NCBI RefSeq assembly: GCF_016786355.1
Contig: NZ_JADWYX010000021.1
Location: 23,197-87,196, forward strand
Source: Frankia sp. AgB1.9
GTDB lineage: Bacteria > Actinomycetota > Actinomycetes > Frankiales > Frankiaceae
Direction of reading: 5' to 3'
Length of the DNA stretch: 64,000 nt
In this document: piece by piece, positions 27,920-35,921 of the stretch
Numbering within the stretch: the stretch's first letter is position 1
Layout: each line of letters starts with the position of its first letter
Notes under the pieces: generated by a model
What the model was told of the DNA's origin: nothing
The model's input: the letters and a program-made list of their open reading frames with translations, nothing else
Databases searched by the model: none
Program-made: the position numbers and the translations under genes

Positions 27920-28192
27920 CTAGGCGATCGACGAGGCGCGCAGGGCGTCGAGCTCGTCGTCGTAGGCGCGCCCGATGCCCTCGAGGAACTCCATCGCGGC
28001 CGCGGCCTCCCGTTCGTCGATCTTCGAGAGCGCGAACCCGACGTGGATGAGGACCCAGTCGCCGGGGCGCGGTGGGTCCTGCGTGAGCAGGCCGATGTTG
28101 ACCGCCCGCCGAACCCCGCTGACCGCCACGGTCGCGATGTCCGGCCTTTCGGTCGACAGGCTGACGACCTCCCCGGGAATCCCGAGACACAT
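27920..28192 (-). CDS. hypC: Hydrogenase assembly chaperone HypC
   Basis: HypC carries the Fe(CN)2CO unit and chaperones the large subunit. The 90-residue protein begins MCLGIPGEVV with the essential Cys2, has GDWVLIHVGFALSKID and ends in a helical tail. A GGGGG ribosome-binding site precedes the ATG. It follows the 34-residue protein gene and precedes hypD. In the spacer to hypD, a 15-bp unit (CAGGCGCTGGTCGTC) is repeated in tandem around 27892-27920. Confidence 0.95.
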   Translation of the reverse strand: MCLGIPGEVVSLSTERPDIATVAVSGVRRAVNIGLLTQDPPRPGDWVLIHVGFALSKIDEREAAAAMEFLEGIGRAYDDELDALRASSIA

Positions 28193-28225
28193 GAGCGAAC
28201 CCCCTTCACTTCACATCCGGCCACG

Positions 28226-28330
28226 TCACATTCGGCGCATCTCCAGGTAGCGGTGCAGGTCCGGGTACACGGACTTCGCGGCGACCGTCGCGCCGGCGGC
28301 CACCAGGCTCGCGACCAGCAGCTTGTGCAT
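28226..28330 (-). CDS. 34-residue hydrogenase-cluster protein, DUF6893-like
   Basis: The ATG at 28330 opens a 34-codon frame. The product has a short N-terminal hydrophobic segment (MHKLLVASLVAAGATVAA) and the C-terminus PDLHRYLEMRRM. This arrangement, with a PDxxRYxxMRxM-like end, matches the tiny DUF6893 family as recalled from actinobacterial hydrogenase operons. An AAGGAG ribosome-binding site is present, and the start overlaps the stop of the maturation protease gene (TGATG). It may be a one-pass membrane peptide. Function is unknown. Confidence 0.7.
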   Translation of the reverse strand: MHKLLVASLVAAGATVAAKSVYPDLHRYLEMRRM

Positions 28331-28998
28331 CACGTCGGGCTCCTTCCCCGCGCGGGCCGCCCCGGTGGCGCCTGCGCTCGCTGTCCGGTCTCGCCGGTGA
28401 GGACCGCGCGCACGAGGCGGGCCGCGGGCTCGACGGCGGCGACGACCGGTGGGCTCAGGCCCAGGCCCTCCTCGACCCGGGCCGGCACGCAGCCGACCAG
28501 CAGCACCCGCTCGGGACCGCCGCCGAGCAGCGCCAGCAGCCGCAGCACCGCGTCGGGCGTCATCGCGTGCCCGTCCCCGGGCGTGCTGGCGGGCGGGGGC
28601 ACGGCCTCGGTCTCGGTCGTCGCGGGGCCGTGGCCCGGGGTAGCGGTCCAGGCCGCCGCCGCCGGAGCGGGCAGCTCCAGCAGCCGTAGGTCCCCGGGCT
28701 GGGCCAGCTCGGCGCGTCCGCCGGACGGTCCGGTGACGGGACCGTCCGGCGGGCTTACCGGCCAGGGCGGCACCGCGTCGATGAGCAGCAGCTCGTCGCA
28801 GCCGCCGGCCGCGTCGAACGCCAGGTGCGTCCCGGCGATCCCGTAGTCGGCCACGGTGACCCCGGGCGGCAGTTGCGGCCCGGCGGCGAGCCGGCCGACG
28901 ACCGCGACCCCGAAGCCATCGTCCCCGAGCAGCACGTTGCCCACACCGGCGACCAGGGTCCGCGTCATGGCAGTCCGTGTCCTGGCTGTCCGTGTCAT
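28330..28998 (-). CDS. Hydrogenase maturation protease
   Basis: Proteases of the HycI/HybD type clip the C-terminal tail of the large subunit after nickel insertion. The 222-residue protein has the signature VAGVGNVLLGDDGFGVAVV, with a nickel-ligand Asp/Glu region, and a distal GHAMTPD His. A Pro/Ala/Thr-rich insert sits between them. The ATG at 28998 overlaps the upstream stop (ATGA); a second ATG ten codons later would give the more usual N-terminus. It overlaps the downstream 34-residue gene. Confidence 0.88.
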   Translation of the reverse strand: MTRTARTRTAMTRTLVAGVGNVLLGDDGFGVAVVGRLAAGPQLPPGVTVADYGIAGTHLAFDAAGGCDELLLIDAVPPWPVSPPDGPVTGPSGGRAELAQPGDLRLLELPAPAAAAWTATPGHGPATTETEAVPPPASTPGDGHAMTPDAVLRLLALLGGGPERVLLVGCVPARVEEGLGLSPPVVAAVEPAARLVRAVLTGETGQRAQAPPGRPARGRSPT

Positions 28999-30581
28999 GG
29001 CCGGGCCTCGCCGGGCTCGGCGCGGTCCAGCGGGACGAGCTCGCCGGGGGCGAAGTAGCGGTAACGGCCGACGGCGGCGGCGAGGTCGGCGCCCGGGTCG
29101 TCGTCGAGCGTGACGGCGACGTGGGTCGCGCCGTCGAGGTCGCGCAGCACGGCGGCGACGGTGGCGACCCGGCCGGCGAGGAACATGTCCTGCGCGTCCG
29201 CCGACGTGGCGGCCGGCTTCAGTCGCACCTTGCTGCCCACCGAGACGGCGACGCCGTCGATCAGGACCGGCTCGTCGGTGGCCGCGGCGCGATCGTCGGC
29301 CCGCGGATCCCAGGGCGCCAGATCGACGAGATCGTCGGCCCCGCCTTCCGGTTCGTCCGACGTCCGCGCGTCCCGGGCCGGACCGGTGACGCGGACCTCG
29401 CGGACGGCGCCGTGCAGGCGTTCGAGCAGCTCGGGTGCCAGGTGGTCGGCCCGGTCGAGCAGGTCGGCGGCGCGCGGGTCGGTCGACCGGGCGAGGGCCT
29501 TCTCCTCGTCGGTCAGGGTCTGCGTGCGCAGCGTCAGCATCTCGTCGATCTCGGTGGCGTCGAAGAACGGCGCGATGCTCTCCTCGGCGACCCGCGGGTT
29601 GTCCGGCAGGATGATCGGCGCTGCCAGCACCGTGTCGGCGCAGCCCGTGCCGCCGCCGACGAGGACGGGCCAGGCCCGCTCGTTGCGGCAGTCCGCGGCG
29701 TAGGTGGCGGCCCACTCGGGCGGCTCGGTCAGCGACAGGAACCGCCAGCCCGGGGCCGAGAGGACCAGGTGCGCGGCGATCAGCGACCGGCCCAGCGCCG
29801 CGTCGCGGGCCGCGGCCCGGTCGCCCGGCGCCTGCTCGGCCGAGGCCGGCGGGGGCGACCAGGCCGAGACGTTGCGCAGCTCGGCGGTCAGCCGGGCCAC
29901 CCGGTAGGGCCCGGGCAGCCAGCGGGCGGTCAGGCGCAGCTCGGCGTCGAGCCGGTGCCAGGCCCGGACGACCCGGCCCGTCGGCTCCCGCCCGGCCGCA
30001 GGCGGGCTGAAGACCCGTGGGCCGGCCGGGTCGGTGTGGGCGTCGGCCGGCTCGACGTCCCGGCCGGCCGGCGCCGTCAGCGGGACGATCCAGGCCTCCG
30101 GCTCGGCGGGCGAGGCGGGTTCGGCGGGGGAGCGGCCGAGCAGGCCGGCGAGCGGGACGAGCGTGTCCTCCTCGCGGGGCGTCGCCTCCTGGCCGGCGCG
30201 CAGGTCACCGCGCGCCGTGGCGACCAGCTCCGCGGGGACGAAGGTGGCGCCCTGGCGGGCCCACACGGTCCGTTCGACGGCGTGCAGGAACCGGGTGCGC
30301 ACGTGGACCGTGCCCAGCTCGGTCGCCCAGTGCGGCGAGCCCGCCTCGCTGTGGCAGGCGAGCCCGGCTCCCGCGCTCGGCAGGTGCTCCAGCAGGCACT
30401 CGGTGCGCGACGACGCGTGCTCGCCGCCGGCGGCCGCGACGGCCGGGGGAACGAGGACGCCGAACTGCCAGCGGACCTGGTTCTTCAGGGCGCCCGAGTG
30501 ATACGGGTACAGCAGGTAGCCCTCGTACAGCACCGCGTCCGCGACCTCGCGGGCGGCGTCGAAACCGGTGGGCGCGGTCAT
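28995..30581 (-). CDS. Hydrogenase-cluster hypothetical protein (528 aa)
   Basis: This is a conserved-looking accessory protein of actinobacterial hydrogenase operons, not a named enzyme. It begins REVADAVLYEGYLLYPYHSG, which suggests a structural or assembly role. It includes a central region LSAPGWRFLSLTEPPEWA and a C-terminal beta-rich part with GSKVRLKP and AGRVATVAAV. No membrane segment or metal motif is evident. It overlaps both neighbours by ATGA junctions, so it is made in step with the subunits. Function is unknown. Confidence 0.78.
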   Translation of the reverse strand: MTAPTGFDAAREVADAVLYEGYLLYPYHSGALKNQVRWQFGVLVPPAVAAAGGEHASSRTECLLEHLPSAGAGLACHSEAGSPHWATELGTVHVRTRFLHAVERTVWARQGATFVPAELVATARGDLRAGQEATPREEDTLVPLAGLLGRSPAEPASPAEPEAWIVPLTAPAGRDVEPADAHTDPAGPRVFSPPAAGREPTGRVVRAWHRLDAELRLTARWLPGPYRVARLTAELRNVSAWSPPPASAEQAPGDRAAARDAALGRSLIAAHLVLSAPGWRFLSLTEPPEWAATYAADCRNERAWPVLVGGGTGCADTVLAAPIILPDNPRVAEESIAPFFDATEIDEMLTLRTQTLTDEEKALARSTDPRAADLLDRADHLAPELLERLHGAVREVRVTGPARDARTSDEPEGGADDLVDLAPWDPRADDRAAATDEPVLIDGVAVSVGSKVRLKPAATSADAQDMFLAGRVATVAAVLRDLDGATHVAVTLDDDPGADLAAAVGRYRYFAPGELVPLDRAEPGEARP

Positions 30582-31285
30582 GAGGTGACCTCTCGGCGAC
30601 TGCGGCCCTCGGCGCGGGCCGGGCTCGGATCCCCGGCACCGGCCGGGGTCGGGTCGGGTTCGGCACCGGCGAGCAGCTCGCTGATCGCGTCGTCCCAGGT
30701 CGGGATCGCGTGGGCGACCTTGTAGCGGCCGACGGCGTCGATGGTCTCGCGGCGCAGCCGGACCCAGGCCTCGCCGGGGAAGTAGGCGTCCATCAGCCGC
30801 TGCCAGACCGTGACCGGCAGCCGGTAGCTCGCCTCCAGGTGCCAGGGCACCGGCTCGACCTGCATCCCGTCGAGCGTCGCGCCGAAGACGGTGCCGCTGA
30901 ACAGCAGCGACAGCGGGATCACCCCGGTCCGCAGGGCGTGGAAGTACTTGCCGGCCGCGACCTCCAGGTCGTAGCTGACCGGGATCCGCAGCGGTACCTC
31001 GGTGGAGCCGACGAACGACCCGACCAGCGCCGACACGGTCGCGAACGGGAACGCCCGCATCGTGCGGCCCCAGCGGGCCGGTTCGCCGAACAGGTAGCGC
31101 AGCAACTCCCGCTCGTCGTCGCGGTAGCCGCGGGTCGCCGGCTCGATCCGGATCTGGCAGCGCAGCGCGATCGCCTGGACCGAGAACCCGGTCGTCTCGG
31201 CGACCCGCAGCCGGGCCGTGAGCGTCGGGCTCGCCGCGTAGGGCTCCGGCTGGATGTCCAGGCAGTCGAACGCGAACTCGGCCAC
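30578..31285 (-). CDS. DUF6084-like hydrogenase accessory protein
   Basis: This 235-residue protein resembles the DUF6084 family as recalled from group 1h hydrogenase operons. It has the sequence FSVQAIALRCQIRIEPATRG and later SYDLEVAAGKYFHALRTGVI and PLSLLFSGTVFG. It looks soluble with mixed beta structure. The GTG at 31285 follows GGAGGTGA and lies one base after the DUF5947 stop. Function is unknown; the context implies assembly, electron transfer or oligomerisation of the hydrogenase. Confidence 0.7.
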   Translation of the reverse strand: MAEFAFDCLDIQPEPYAASPTLTARLRVAETTGFSVQAIALRCQIRIEPATRGYRDDERELLRYLFGEPARWGRTMRAFPFATVSALVGSFVGSTEVPLRIPVSYDLEVAAGKYFHALRTGVIPLSLLFSGTVFGATLDGMQVEPVPWHLEASYRLPVTVWQRLMDAYFPGEAWVRLRRETIDAVGRYKVAHAIPTWDDAISELLAGAEPDPTPAGAGDPSPARAEGRSRREVTS

Positions 31286-31286
31286 G

Positions 31287-32039
31287 TCAGCTCACCTCCT
31301 GCGGCACGCGGCCGGCCCGGGCCGTGTCGCCAGCCGCGACGGTCCGGCTGGCCGCGCCGGCGCGGCGGCGGGCGTCGGCCAGGAAGTCGGCGATCTCGCT
31401 TGTCACCGCCGGACCGCCGGCGAACCCGGTCCAGGCGCGTCGAATCCGCCCGATCAGGGCGTAGCAGGCGTCCACCGGCAGGAGGAACGCCTCGCAGCCG
31501 TCCGCCGGGGCGTCGTCCGGCCGGTAGAGCAGCACCGCCTCGACGTCGGACGCGGGCGCCGGGAACCCGGGGTCGGCGGCGAGCGCGGCCCGCCAGGTCG
31601 CGGCGATCCGGTCCGGCGCCACGGTCGACTCGGTGGCGCCCGCCGGGCTCGGGTAGAACAGCGCGAGCCGCCCGGCGTGCGAGTCCTGCACGAGGAACGC
31701 GAGCTCGACCGGGATCTCCAGCGCGGCCCAGCGCGGGCCGTCCAGCGGGAACCGCGGGTGGTGGGCCCGGCCGTCACCGACCGCGCGCAGCCGCCCGCCG
31801 CCCGCGCCGGCGGAGGCGAACAGCAGCCGGCAGGCCTGGCAGGCGCACCGGATCGACCGGTCCACGACGTCGACCACGTGCCCATGGCCGATGCCACCGG
31901 GCCCGGCGGCGCCGGGCTGCTCGGGCGGGAGCGGCTCGCCGCAGAACTCGCACCGGCAGCCGGCCGGATCGCCGCCGCCGGCCGGTTCGAGCAGCGCGCG
32001 CCGCAGCGACACCAGCCAGCGGTCGGGCTGGCCGGTCAT
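31287..32039 (-). CDS. DUF5947-like zinc-ribbon hydrogenase accessory protein
   Basis: The 250-residue protein has an N-terminal Cys-rich site: CRCEFCGEPL followed by HVVDVVDRSIRCACQACRLL. This is likely a zinc or iron site of the CxxC...CxxC kind. The body is typical of DUF5947 as recalled, with FLVQDSHAGRLALFYPSPAG and LLYR. Its ATG overlaps the stop of the preceding NifU-like gene (ATGA). It is restricted to hydrogenase operons in what is known of the family. The biochemical role is not established. Confidence 0.7.
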   Translation of the reverse strand: MTGQPDRWLVSLRRALLEPAGGGDPAGCRCEFCGEPLPPEQPGAAGPGGIGHGHVVDVVDRSIRCACQACRLLFASAGAGGGRLRAVGDGRAHHPRFPLDGPRWAALEIPVELAFLVQDSHAGRLALFYPSPAGATESTVAPDRIAATWRAALAADPGFPAPASDVEAVLLYRPDDAPADGCEAFLLPVDACYALIGRIRRAWTGFAGGPAVTSEIADFLADARRRAGAASRTVAAGDTARAGRVPQEVS

Positions 32040-32455
32040 CGCCCGGCTCCCGCCCGCGCGACGGCCGGCGCGACCGTCAGCGGCAGGATCCGTCGCCCGT
32101 CAGGTTGCGGCGGGCCCGGCGGGGCCTCGTCGTGGGGGTTCGGCGTGACCCCGTCGGGGTGCAGGTCGTGCAGCGCGAGCAGGTCGCCGACGAGGTCGTC
32201 GTCGGCCAGCCGGCGCAGCGTCGCCGGGGGCACCAGCGCGGCCACCCGGTCGAGCCCGGCGCCGTAGAAGCGCATCAGCGTGCGGACCAGCTCGTGGGCG
32301 AGCGCGCGCAGCCGTGGGTCGGCGCAGCCGTCGACGTCGGCCAGCAGCGCGTCGAGGCGCGCGGCGGTCCGGGCACCGGACTCGTCGTCTGGTTCCTCTG
32401 GTTGCTCAACGGCGGCCCGCACGGGACCGGGACCGGCGGCCAGGTCGAACGCCAT
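32036..32455 (-). CDS. Hydrogenase-associated protein like the N-terminal domain of NifU-family proteins
   Basis: This 139-residue protein contains DPRLRALAHELVRTLMRFYG, AGLDRV and DDLVGDLLALHDLHPDGV. That is the N-terminal helical domain found before the NifU domain in hydrogenase-linked proteins of other actinobacteria. The NifU CxxC module itself is missing; the protein ends soon after. The ATG at 32455 follows GAGGAGGTG. It lies between the large subunit and DUF5947 genes. The iron-sulfur role is uncertain because no cluster ligands remain. Confidence 0.6.
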   Translation of the reverse strand: MAFDLAAGPGPVRAAVEQPEEPDDESGARTAARLDALLADVDGCADPRLRALAHELVRTLMRFYGAGLDRVAALVPPATLRRLADDDLVGDLLALHDLHPDGVTPNPHDEAPPGPPQPDGRRILPLTVAPAVARAGAGR

Positions 32456-32484
32456 CGGCGACACCTCCTCGGGCCTGGCGCGGC

Positions 32485-34275
32485 TCACCCGGCCGGGGTG
32501 AACGCGTGCGGGGAGTGGGTGACGTCGACGGTGCGGCCGGCGCCGGTGTACATGTGGACGCCGCACGGCAGGCACGGGTCGAAGCTGCGGACCGCCCGCA
32601 TGATGTCGATACCCTTGAACCGCTCCGGCGGGTTCTCCTCGAAGATCGGGGTGCCCATCACGGCGTCCTCGTAGGGTCCGGCGGTGCCGTAGACGTCGCG
32701 GACGCTGCCGTTCCACGGGGTCGGCGGGTACGGGTGGTAGTTCGCGATCTTCCCGCCGCGGATGACCATGTGGTGCGACAGGACGCCGCGGACCGCCTCG
32801 GTGAAGCCGCAGCTGGCCGCCTCGTCGGGCACCTCGAACGGCTCCCAGGTCTTCGTGTTGCCGGCGCGCACCTCGTCCAGCGCCCGCTGGACGAACGTCA
32901 GGGCCGCCGCGGCCGCATAGGCCTGGAAGTAGGTCCTGGCCCGGTTGCGCTCCAGCGCGTTGCTCCAGCGCGGGATCGTCCACTCGAACGTCCGCTCGGG
33001 CTTCGTCGCCGTGCGCGGCAGGTTGATCAGCACGCTGTGGCCCGTCGCCTTGATGTGGTCGAGGTCGACGAGGCCCGACAACGCGGTGCTCCACAGCCGG
33101 GCGATCGGGCCGCCGCCGGTGTCCAGCGGCAGATGGTCGGTGCCGTCGAACCAGCGCGGCGACATCACCCAGGAGTAGCGCTTGTCGAAGTCCCGCTTCT
33201 CCGGCCGCGGAATCGTGTGCTGGTTCCACGGGTGCCGACGGTCGACCGGGTTTCCCAGCGCGTCCTCGGTGACGAACATCGGCTGGTCTTCCCAGTCCTC
33301 GTAGAACGAGCTGCCGAGCAGGATGCGGATACCGAGGTTGATGTCGACCAGGTTGTTGGTGAGCAGCTTCCCGTCCACGATGACGCCCGGGGTGACGAAC
33401 ATGCGCCGGCCCCAGTCGGCCATGTTCTCGTACCTGAAGTCGCAGTGCGCCGGGTCGTTGAACGAGCCCCAACAACCGAGCATCACCCGGCGGCGGCCGA
33501 CCTCCTCGTAACCCGGCATCGCCTGGTAGACGAAGTCGAAGAGGTCGTCGTGCATCGGCACGACCCGCTTGAGGAACTCGATGTAGCGCATCAGGCGTGA
33601 CAGGTAGTCGGTGAACAGCTGCACCGACGCGACCGTCCCCACCCCGCCCGGATATAGCGTCGACGGGTGGACGTGCCGGCCCTCCATCAGGCAGAACATC
33701 TCCCGGGTGGATCGGCTCTGCGCCAGCGCCTCCCGGTAGAACTCCCCGGAGATCGGGTTGAGGCCGCGCATGATGTCGCCGATCGTGCGGAACCCGTGCT
33801 CGTCCGCGTGCGGGCACTCGGTGGCGTTCGCGAGCGCCAGGACGCCGGGATTCGTCTCGGCGACCATCTTCTCGCAGTAGTCCACCCCGACCAGGTTCTC
33901 CTGGTAGATGTTGTGGTCGAACATGTACTCGGCTGCCTCACCGAGATTCACGATCCACTCGCCGAGCGCCGGCGGCCGTACCCCGTAGGCCATGTTCTGG
34001 CAGTAGCAGGAGCAGGTGGCGTGGTTGTCGCCGCAGATCCCGCAGATCCGGGACGTGATGAAATGCGCGTCGCGCGGGTCCTTGCCCTTCATGAAGATGC
34101 TGTAGCCGCGGAAGATCGACGACGTGCTGTGGCATTCCGCCACCCGCTTGGCCGCCCAGTCGATCTTCGTGTAGATGCCGAGGCTGCCGACGATCCGGGT
34201 GATCGGGTCGAAGTTCATCTCGATGAGGTTGCTCTGTTCGGCGCCGGTCTGCGGGCGCATCGCCGTCGTGGTCAT
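32485..34275 (-). CDS. hhyL: [NiFe] hydrogenase large subunit, group 1h-like
   Basis: This is the catalytic subunit for H2 oxidation, 596 residues. The proximal nickel motif is RICGICGDNHATC (about residues 77-89) and the distal one is DPCLPCGVH near the C-terminus. A ~22-residue tail follows, consistent with maturation by the protease encoded downstream. The MNFDPITRIVGSLGIY start and TSRICGICGDNHATCSC signature are those of the actinobacterial high-affinity (group 1h, formerly group 5) enzymes that scavenge atmospheric H2. The ATG overlaps the small-subunit stop. Group assignment is by motif recall, not a tree. Confidence 0.95.
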   Translation of the reverse strand: MTTTAMRPQTGAEQSNLIEMNFDPITRIVGSLGIYTKIDWAAKRVAECHSTSSIFRGYSIFMKGKDPRDAHFITSRICGICGDNHATCSCYCQNMAYGVRPPALGEWIVNLGEAAEYMFDHNIYQENLVGVDYCEKMVAETNPGVLALANATECPHADEHGFRTIGDIMRGLNPISGEFYREALAQSRSTREMFCLMEGRHVHPSTLYPGGVGTVASVQLFTDYLSRLMRYIEFLKRVVPMHDDLFDFVYQAMPGYEEVGRRRVMLGCWGSFNDPAHCDFRYENMADWGRRMFVTPGVIVDGKLLTNNLVDINLGIRILLGSSFYEDWEDQPMFVTEDALGNPVDRRHPWNQHTIPRPEKRDFDKRYSWVMSPRWFDGTDHLPLDTGGGPIARLWSTALSGLVDLDHIKATGHSVLINLPRTATKPERTFEWTIPRWSNALERNRARTYFQAYAAAAALTFVQRALDEVRAGNTKTWEPFEVPDEAASCGFTEAVRGVLSHHMVIRGGKIANYHPYPPTPWNGSVRDVYGTAGPYEDAVMGTPIFEENPPERFKGIDIMRAVRSFDPCLPCGVHMYTGAGRTVDVTHSPHAFTPAG

Positions 34276-35510
34276 CGCGCGCCCTCCCTGACGCGGCCGG
34301 CGGGTGTGCCGGCGGCTGTGTCGGCGCCGGCGCGGTAGCCGGTCAGCAGCTCGTCACCGGGCCGACGCCACTTCGGCTCCCGGTCCGCGGTGTGCATGGT
34401 GATCTTGCGAAGGTTGGTGATGACCTTCCCGTACACCGTGCTCAGGCCGCTGGAGACCTTCGCGCCCGGCGGGGTGTCCATGAACGGCATGAACCGGTCC
34501 GGGAAGCCGGGCATCGTGCAGGCGATGCAGATCCCACCGACGTTCGGGCAGCCACCCACCCCGTTCATCCAGCCGCGCTTGGGGACGTTGCACTTCACCA
34601 CCGGCCCCCAGCAGCCGAGCTTGACCAGGCATTCCGGCTCGCCGTACGCGTGGGCGAAGCGGCCCTCCTCGTAGTAGCCGGCCCGGTCGCAGCCGTCGTG
34701 GACGGTTGCGCCGAACAGCCAGCGTGGCCGCAGCTGGTCGTCCAGCGGGATCATCGGTGCCTGGCCGGAGGCCTGGTAGAGCAGGTAGACGATCGTCTCG
34801 GACAGGTTGTCCGGCTGGATCGGGCAGCCCGGCACGCACACGACCGGGATGCCGGCCGACGACTTCCAGTCCCAGCCGAGGTAGTCGGGCACGCCCATCG
34901 CGCCGGTCGGGTTGCCGGCCATCGCGTGGATGCCGCCGTAGGTCGCGCAGGTCCCGACGGCGAGCACCGCGAGCGCCTTGGGCGCGAGCCGGTCGAGCCA
35001 CGCGTTGACGGTGATCGGCTGGCCGGTGCTCAGGTCGGAGCCGAACCCGGTCCAGTAGCCGTCGCCGTTGATCCGCTCGTTCGGGATCGAGCCCTCGACG
35101 ACCAGCACGAACGGGTCCAGCTCGCCGCGGTCGGCCTTGCGGAACCACTCGAGGAACGCGTCCGCGCCCTGCTCGGGCCCGGAGTCGAAGTCGATCAGCG
35201 GCCAGTGCACGGCGACCTTCGGCAGCCCGGGCAGCGCGCCCAGCGCGATCTCCTCGATGCTCGGCTGGGTCGCCGCCGTCAGCGCCACCGAGTCGCCGTC
35301 GCAGCTGAGCCCCGCGTTGATCCACAGCAGGTGGATCGGGTCCTGGTCCTCCCAGCTGGGGGCTCGCGCCGGCGCTACCTGGCCGGCTGGCCGCTCCCGC
35401 GTGGCCGCTCCCACGCCCAGCTTTCCCAGTTGTTCGCCGTTGCCCGTCGGCGGCGCGCTCGCCGCGCCGGCCGCCGGGTCGGTCGTCGGGTCCAAGGTCG
35501 GTGTCGACAC
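34272..35510 (-). CDS. hhyS: [NiFe] hydrogenase small subunit, group 1h-like
   Basis: The 412-residue electron-transfer subunit holds the iron-sulfur clusters. Cluster ligands are visible in LWINAGLSCDGDSVALT, GTCATYGGIHAM, CVPGCPIQPDNL, HDGCDRAGYYEEG and PECLVKLGCWGPVVKCNVPK, with GGCPNVGGICIACTMPGFPD. There is no twin-arginine signal peptide, as expected for group 1h enzymes. A low-complexity ~50-residue N-terminal arm precedes the conserved start. The GTG at 35510 has a weak ribosome-binding site. Confidence 0.95.
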   Translation of the reverse strand: MSTPTLDPTTDPAAGAASAPPTGNGEQLGKLGVGAATRERPAGQVAPARAPSWEDQDPIHLLWINAGLSCDGDSVALTAATQPSIEEIALGALPGLPKVAVHWPLIDFDSGPEQGADAFLEWFRKADRGELDPFVLVVEGSIPNERINGDGYWTGFGSDLSTGQPITVNAWLDRLAPKALAVLAVGTCATYGGIHAMAGNPTGAMGVPDYLGWDWKSSAGIPVVCVPGCPIQPDNLSETIVYLLYQASGQAPMIPLDDQLRPRWLFGATVHDGCDRAGYYEEGRFAHAYGEPECLVKLGCWGPVVKCNVPKRGWMNGVGGCPNVGGICIACTMPGFPDRFMPFMDTPPGAKVSSGLSTVYGKVITNLRKITMHTADREPKWRRPGDELLTGYRAGADTAAGTPAGRVREGAR

Positions 35511-35602
35511 GCCTGCTCACCCCCACCTGCCGCGTGCGGGTGGTCGGCCCCGTCTGGACGCGCCTCGGGCCGGCGGCCGTGCCAGCCTGGTCGAGGTGTG
35601 AT

Positions 35603-35851
35603 CTAGGGCCAGGAGTCGGCCGGTGGCCCGGGGAGGACGGCGATCGCCTCACCCGCGTGTACTAGAACCCAGTCCCCAGGCTGGGCCGCCACAAGCGTTA
35701 TCCCGACCTCAAGCTCGCCATCGCCTGCGGCACAGGCGGATTCCAGCCGGACGACGGCCTGGTCGGCCGCGACCCGGATCACTTGGCCCGGCAGTGCCTC
35801 GTCGGAGCACGTCACGCAGTGGGTCGTCGCGGCTTGCATTCGATCCGTCAT
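35603..35851 (-). CDS. HypC/HupF-like small protein heading the hydrogenase operon
   Basis: The 82-residue protein has the HypC beta-barrel pattern: LPGQVIRVAADQAVVRL, then GDWVLVHAGEAIAVL. Instead of the chaperone start MCxxxP it carries HCVTCSDEALPG about ten residues in. It therefore lacks the N-terminal Cys2 of a true HypC, and a second, orthodox hypC lies 7.5 kb downstream. It is the first gene of the operon. The start could be 35851 or the Met four codons later; neither has a strong ribosome-binding site. Confidence 0.72.
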   Translation of the reverse strand: MTDRMQAATTHCVTCSDEALPGQVIRVAADQAVVRLESACAAGDGELEVGITLVAAQPGDWVLVHAGEAIAVLPGPPADSWP

Positions 35852-35921
35852 GTCCAGTAACGGTAGGTTGCCGCGGGTGGTCCCACCAGCGGCCGGCCCG
35901 CTTCGTCCCGTTCCGCCTGCG

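Noticed and set aside
32036-32455. Evidence for nitrogen fixation from the NifU-like protein
   Set aside because: It matches only the N-terminal domain seen in hydrogenase operons and has no NifU cluster ligands; no nif genes are in the window.
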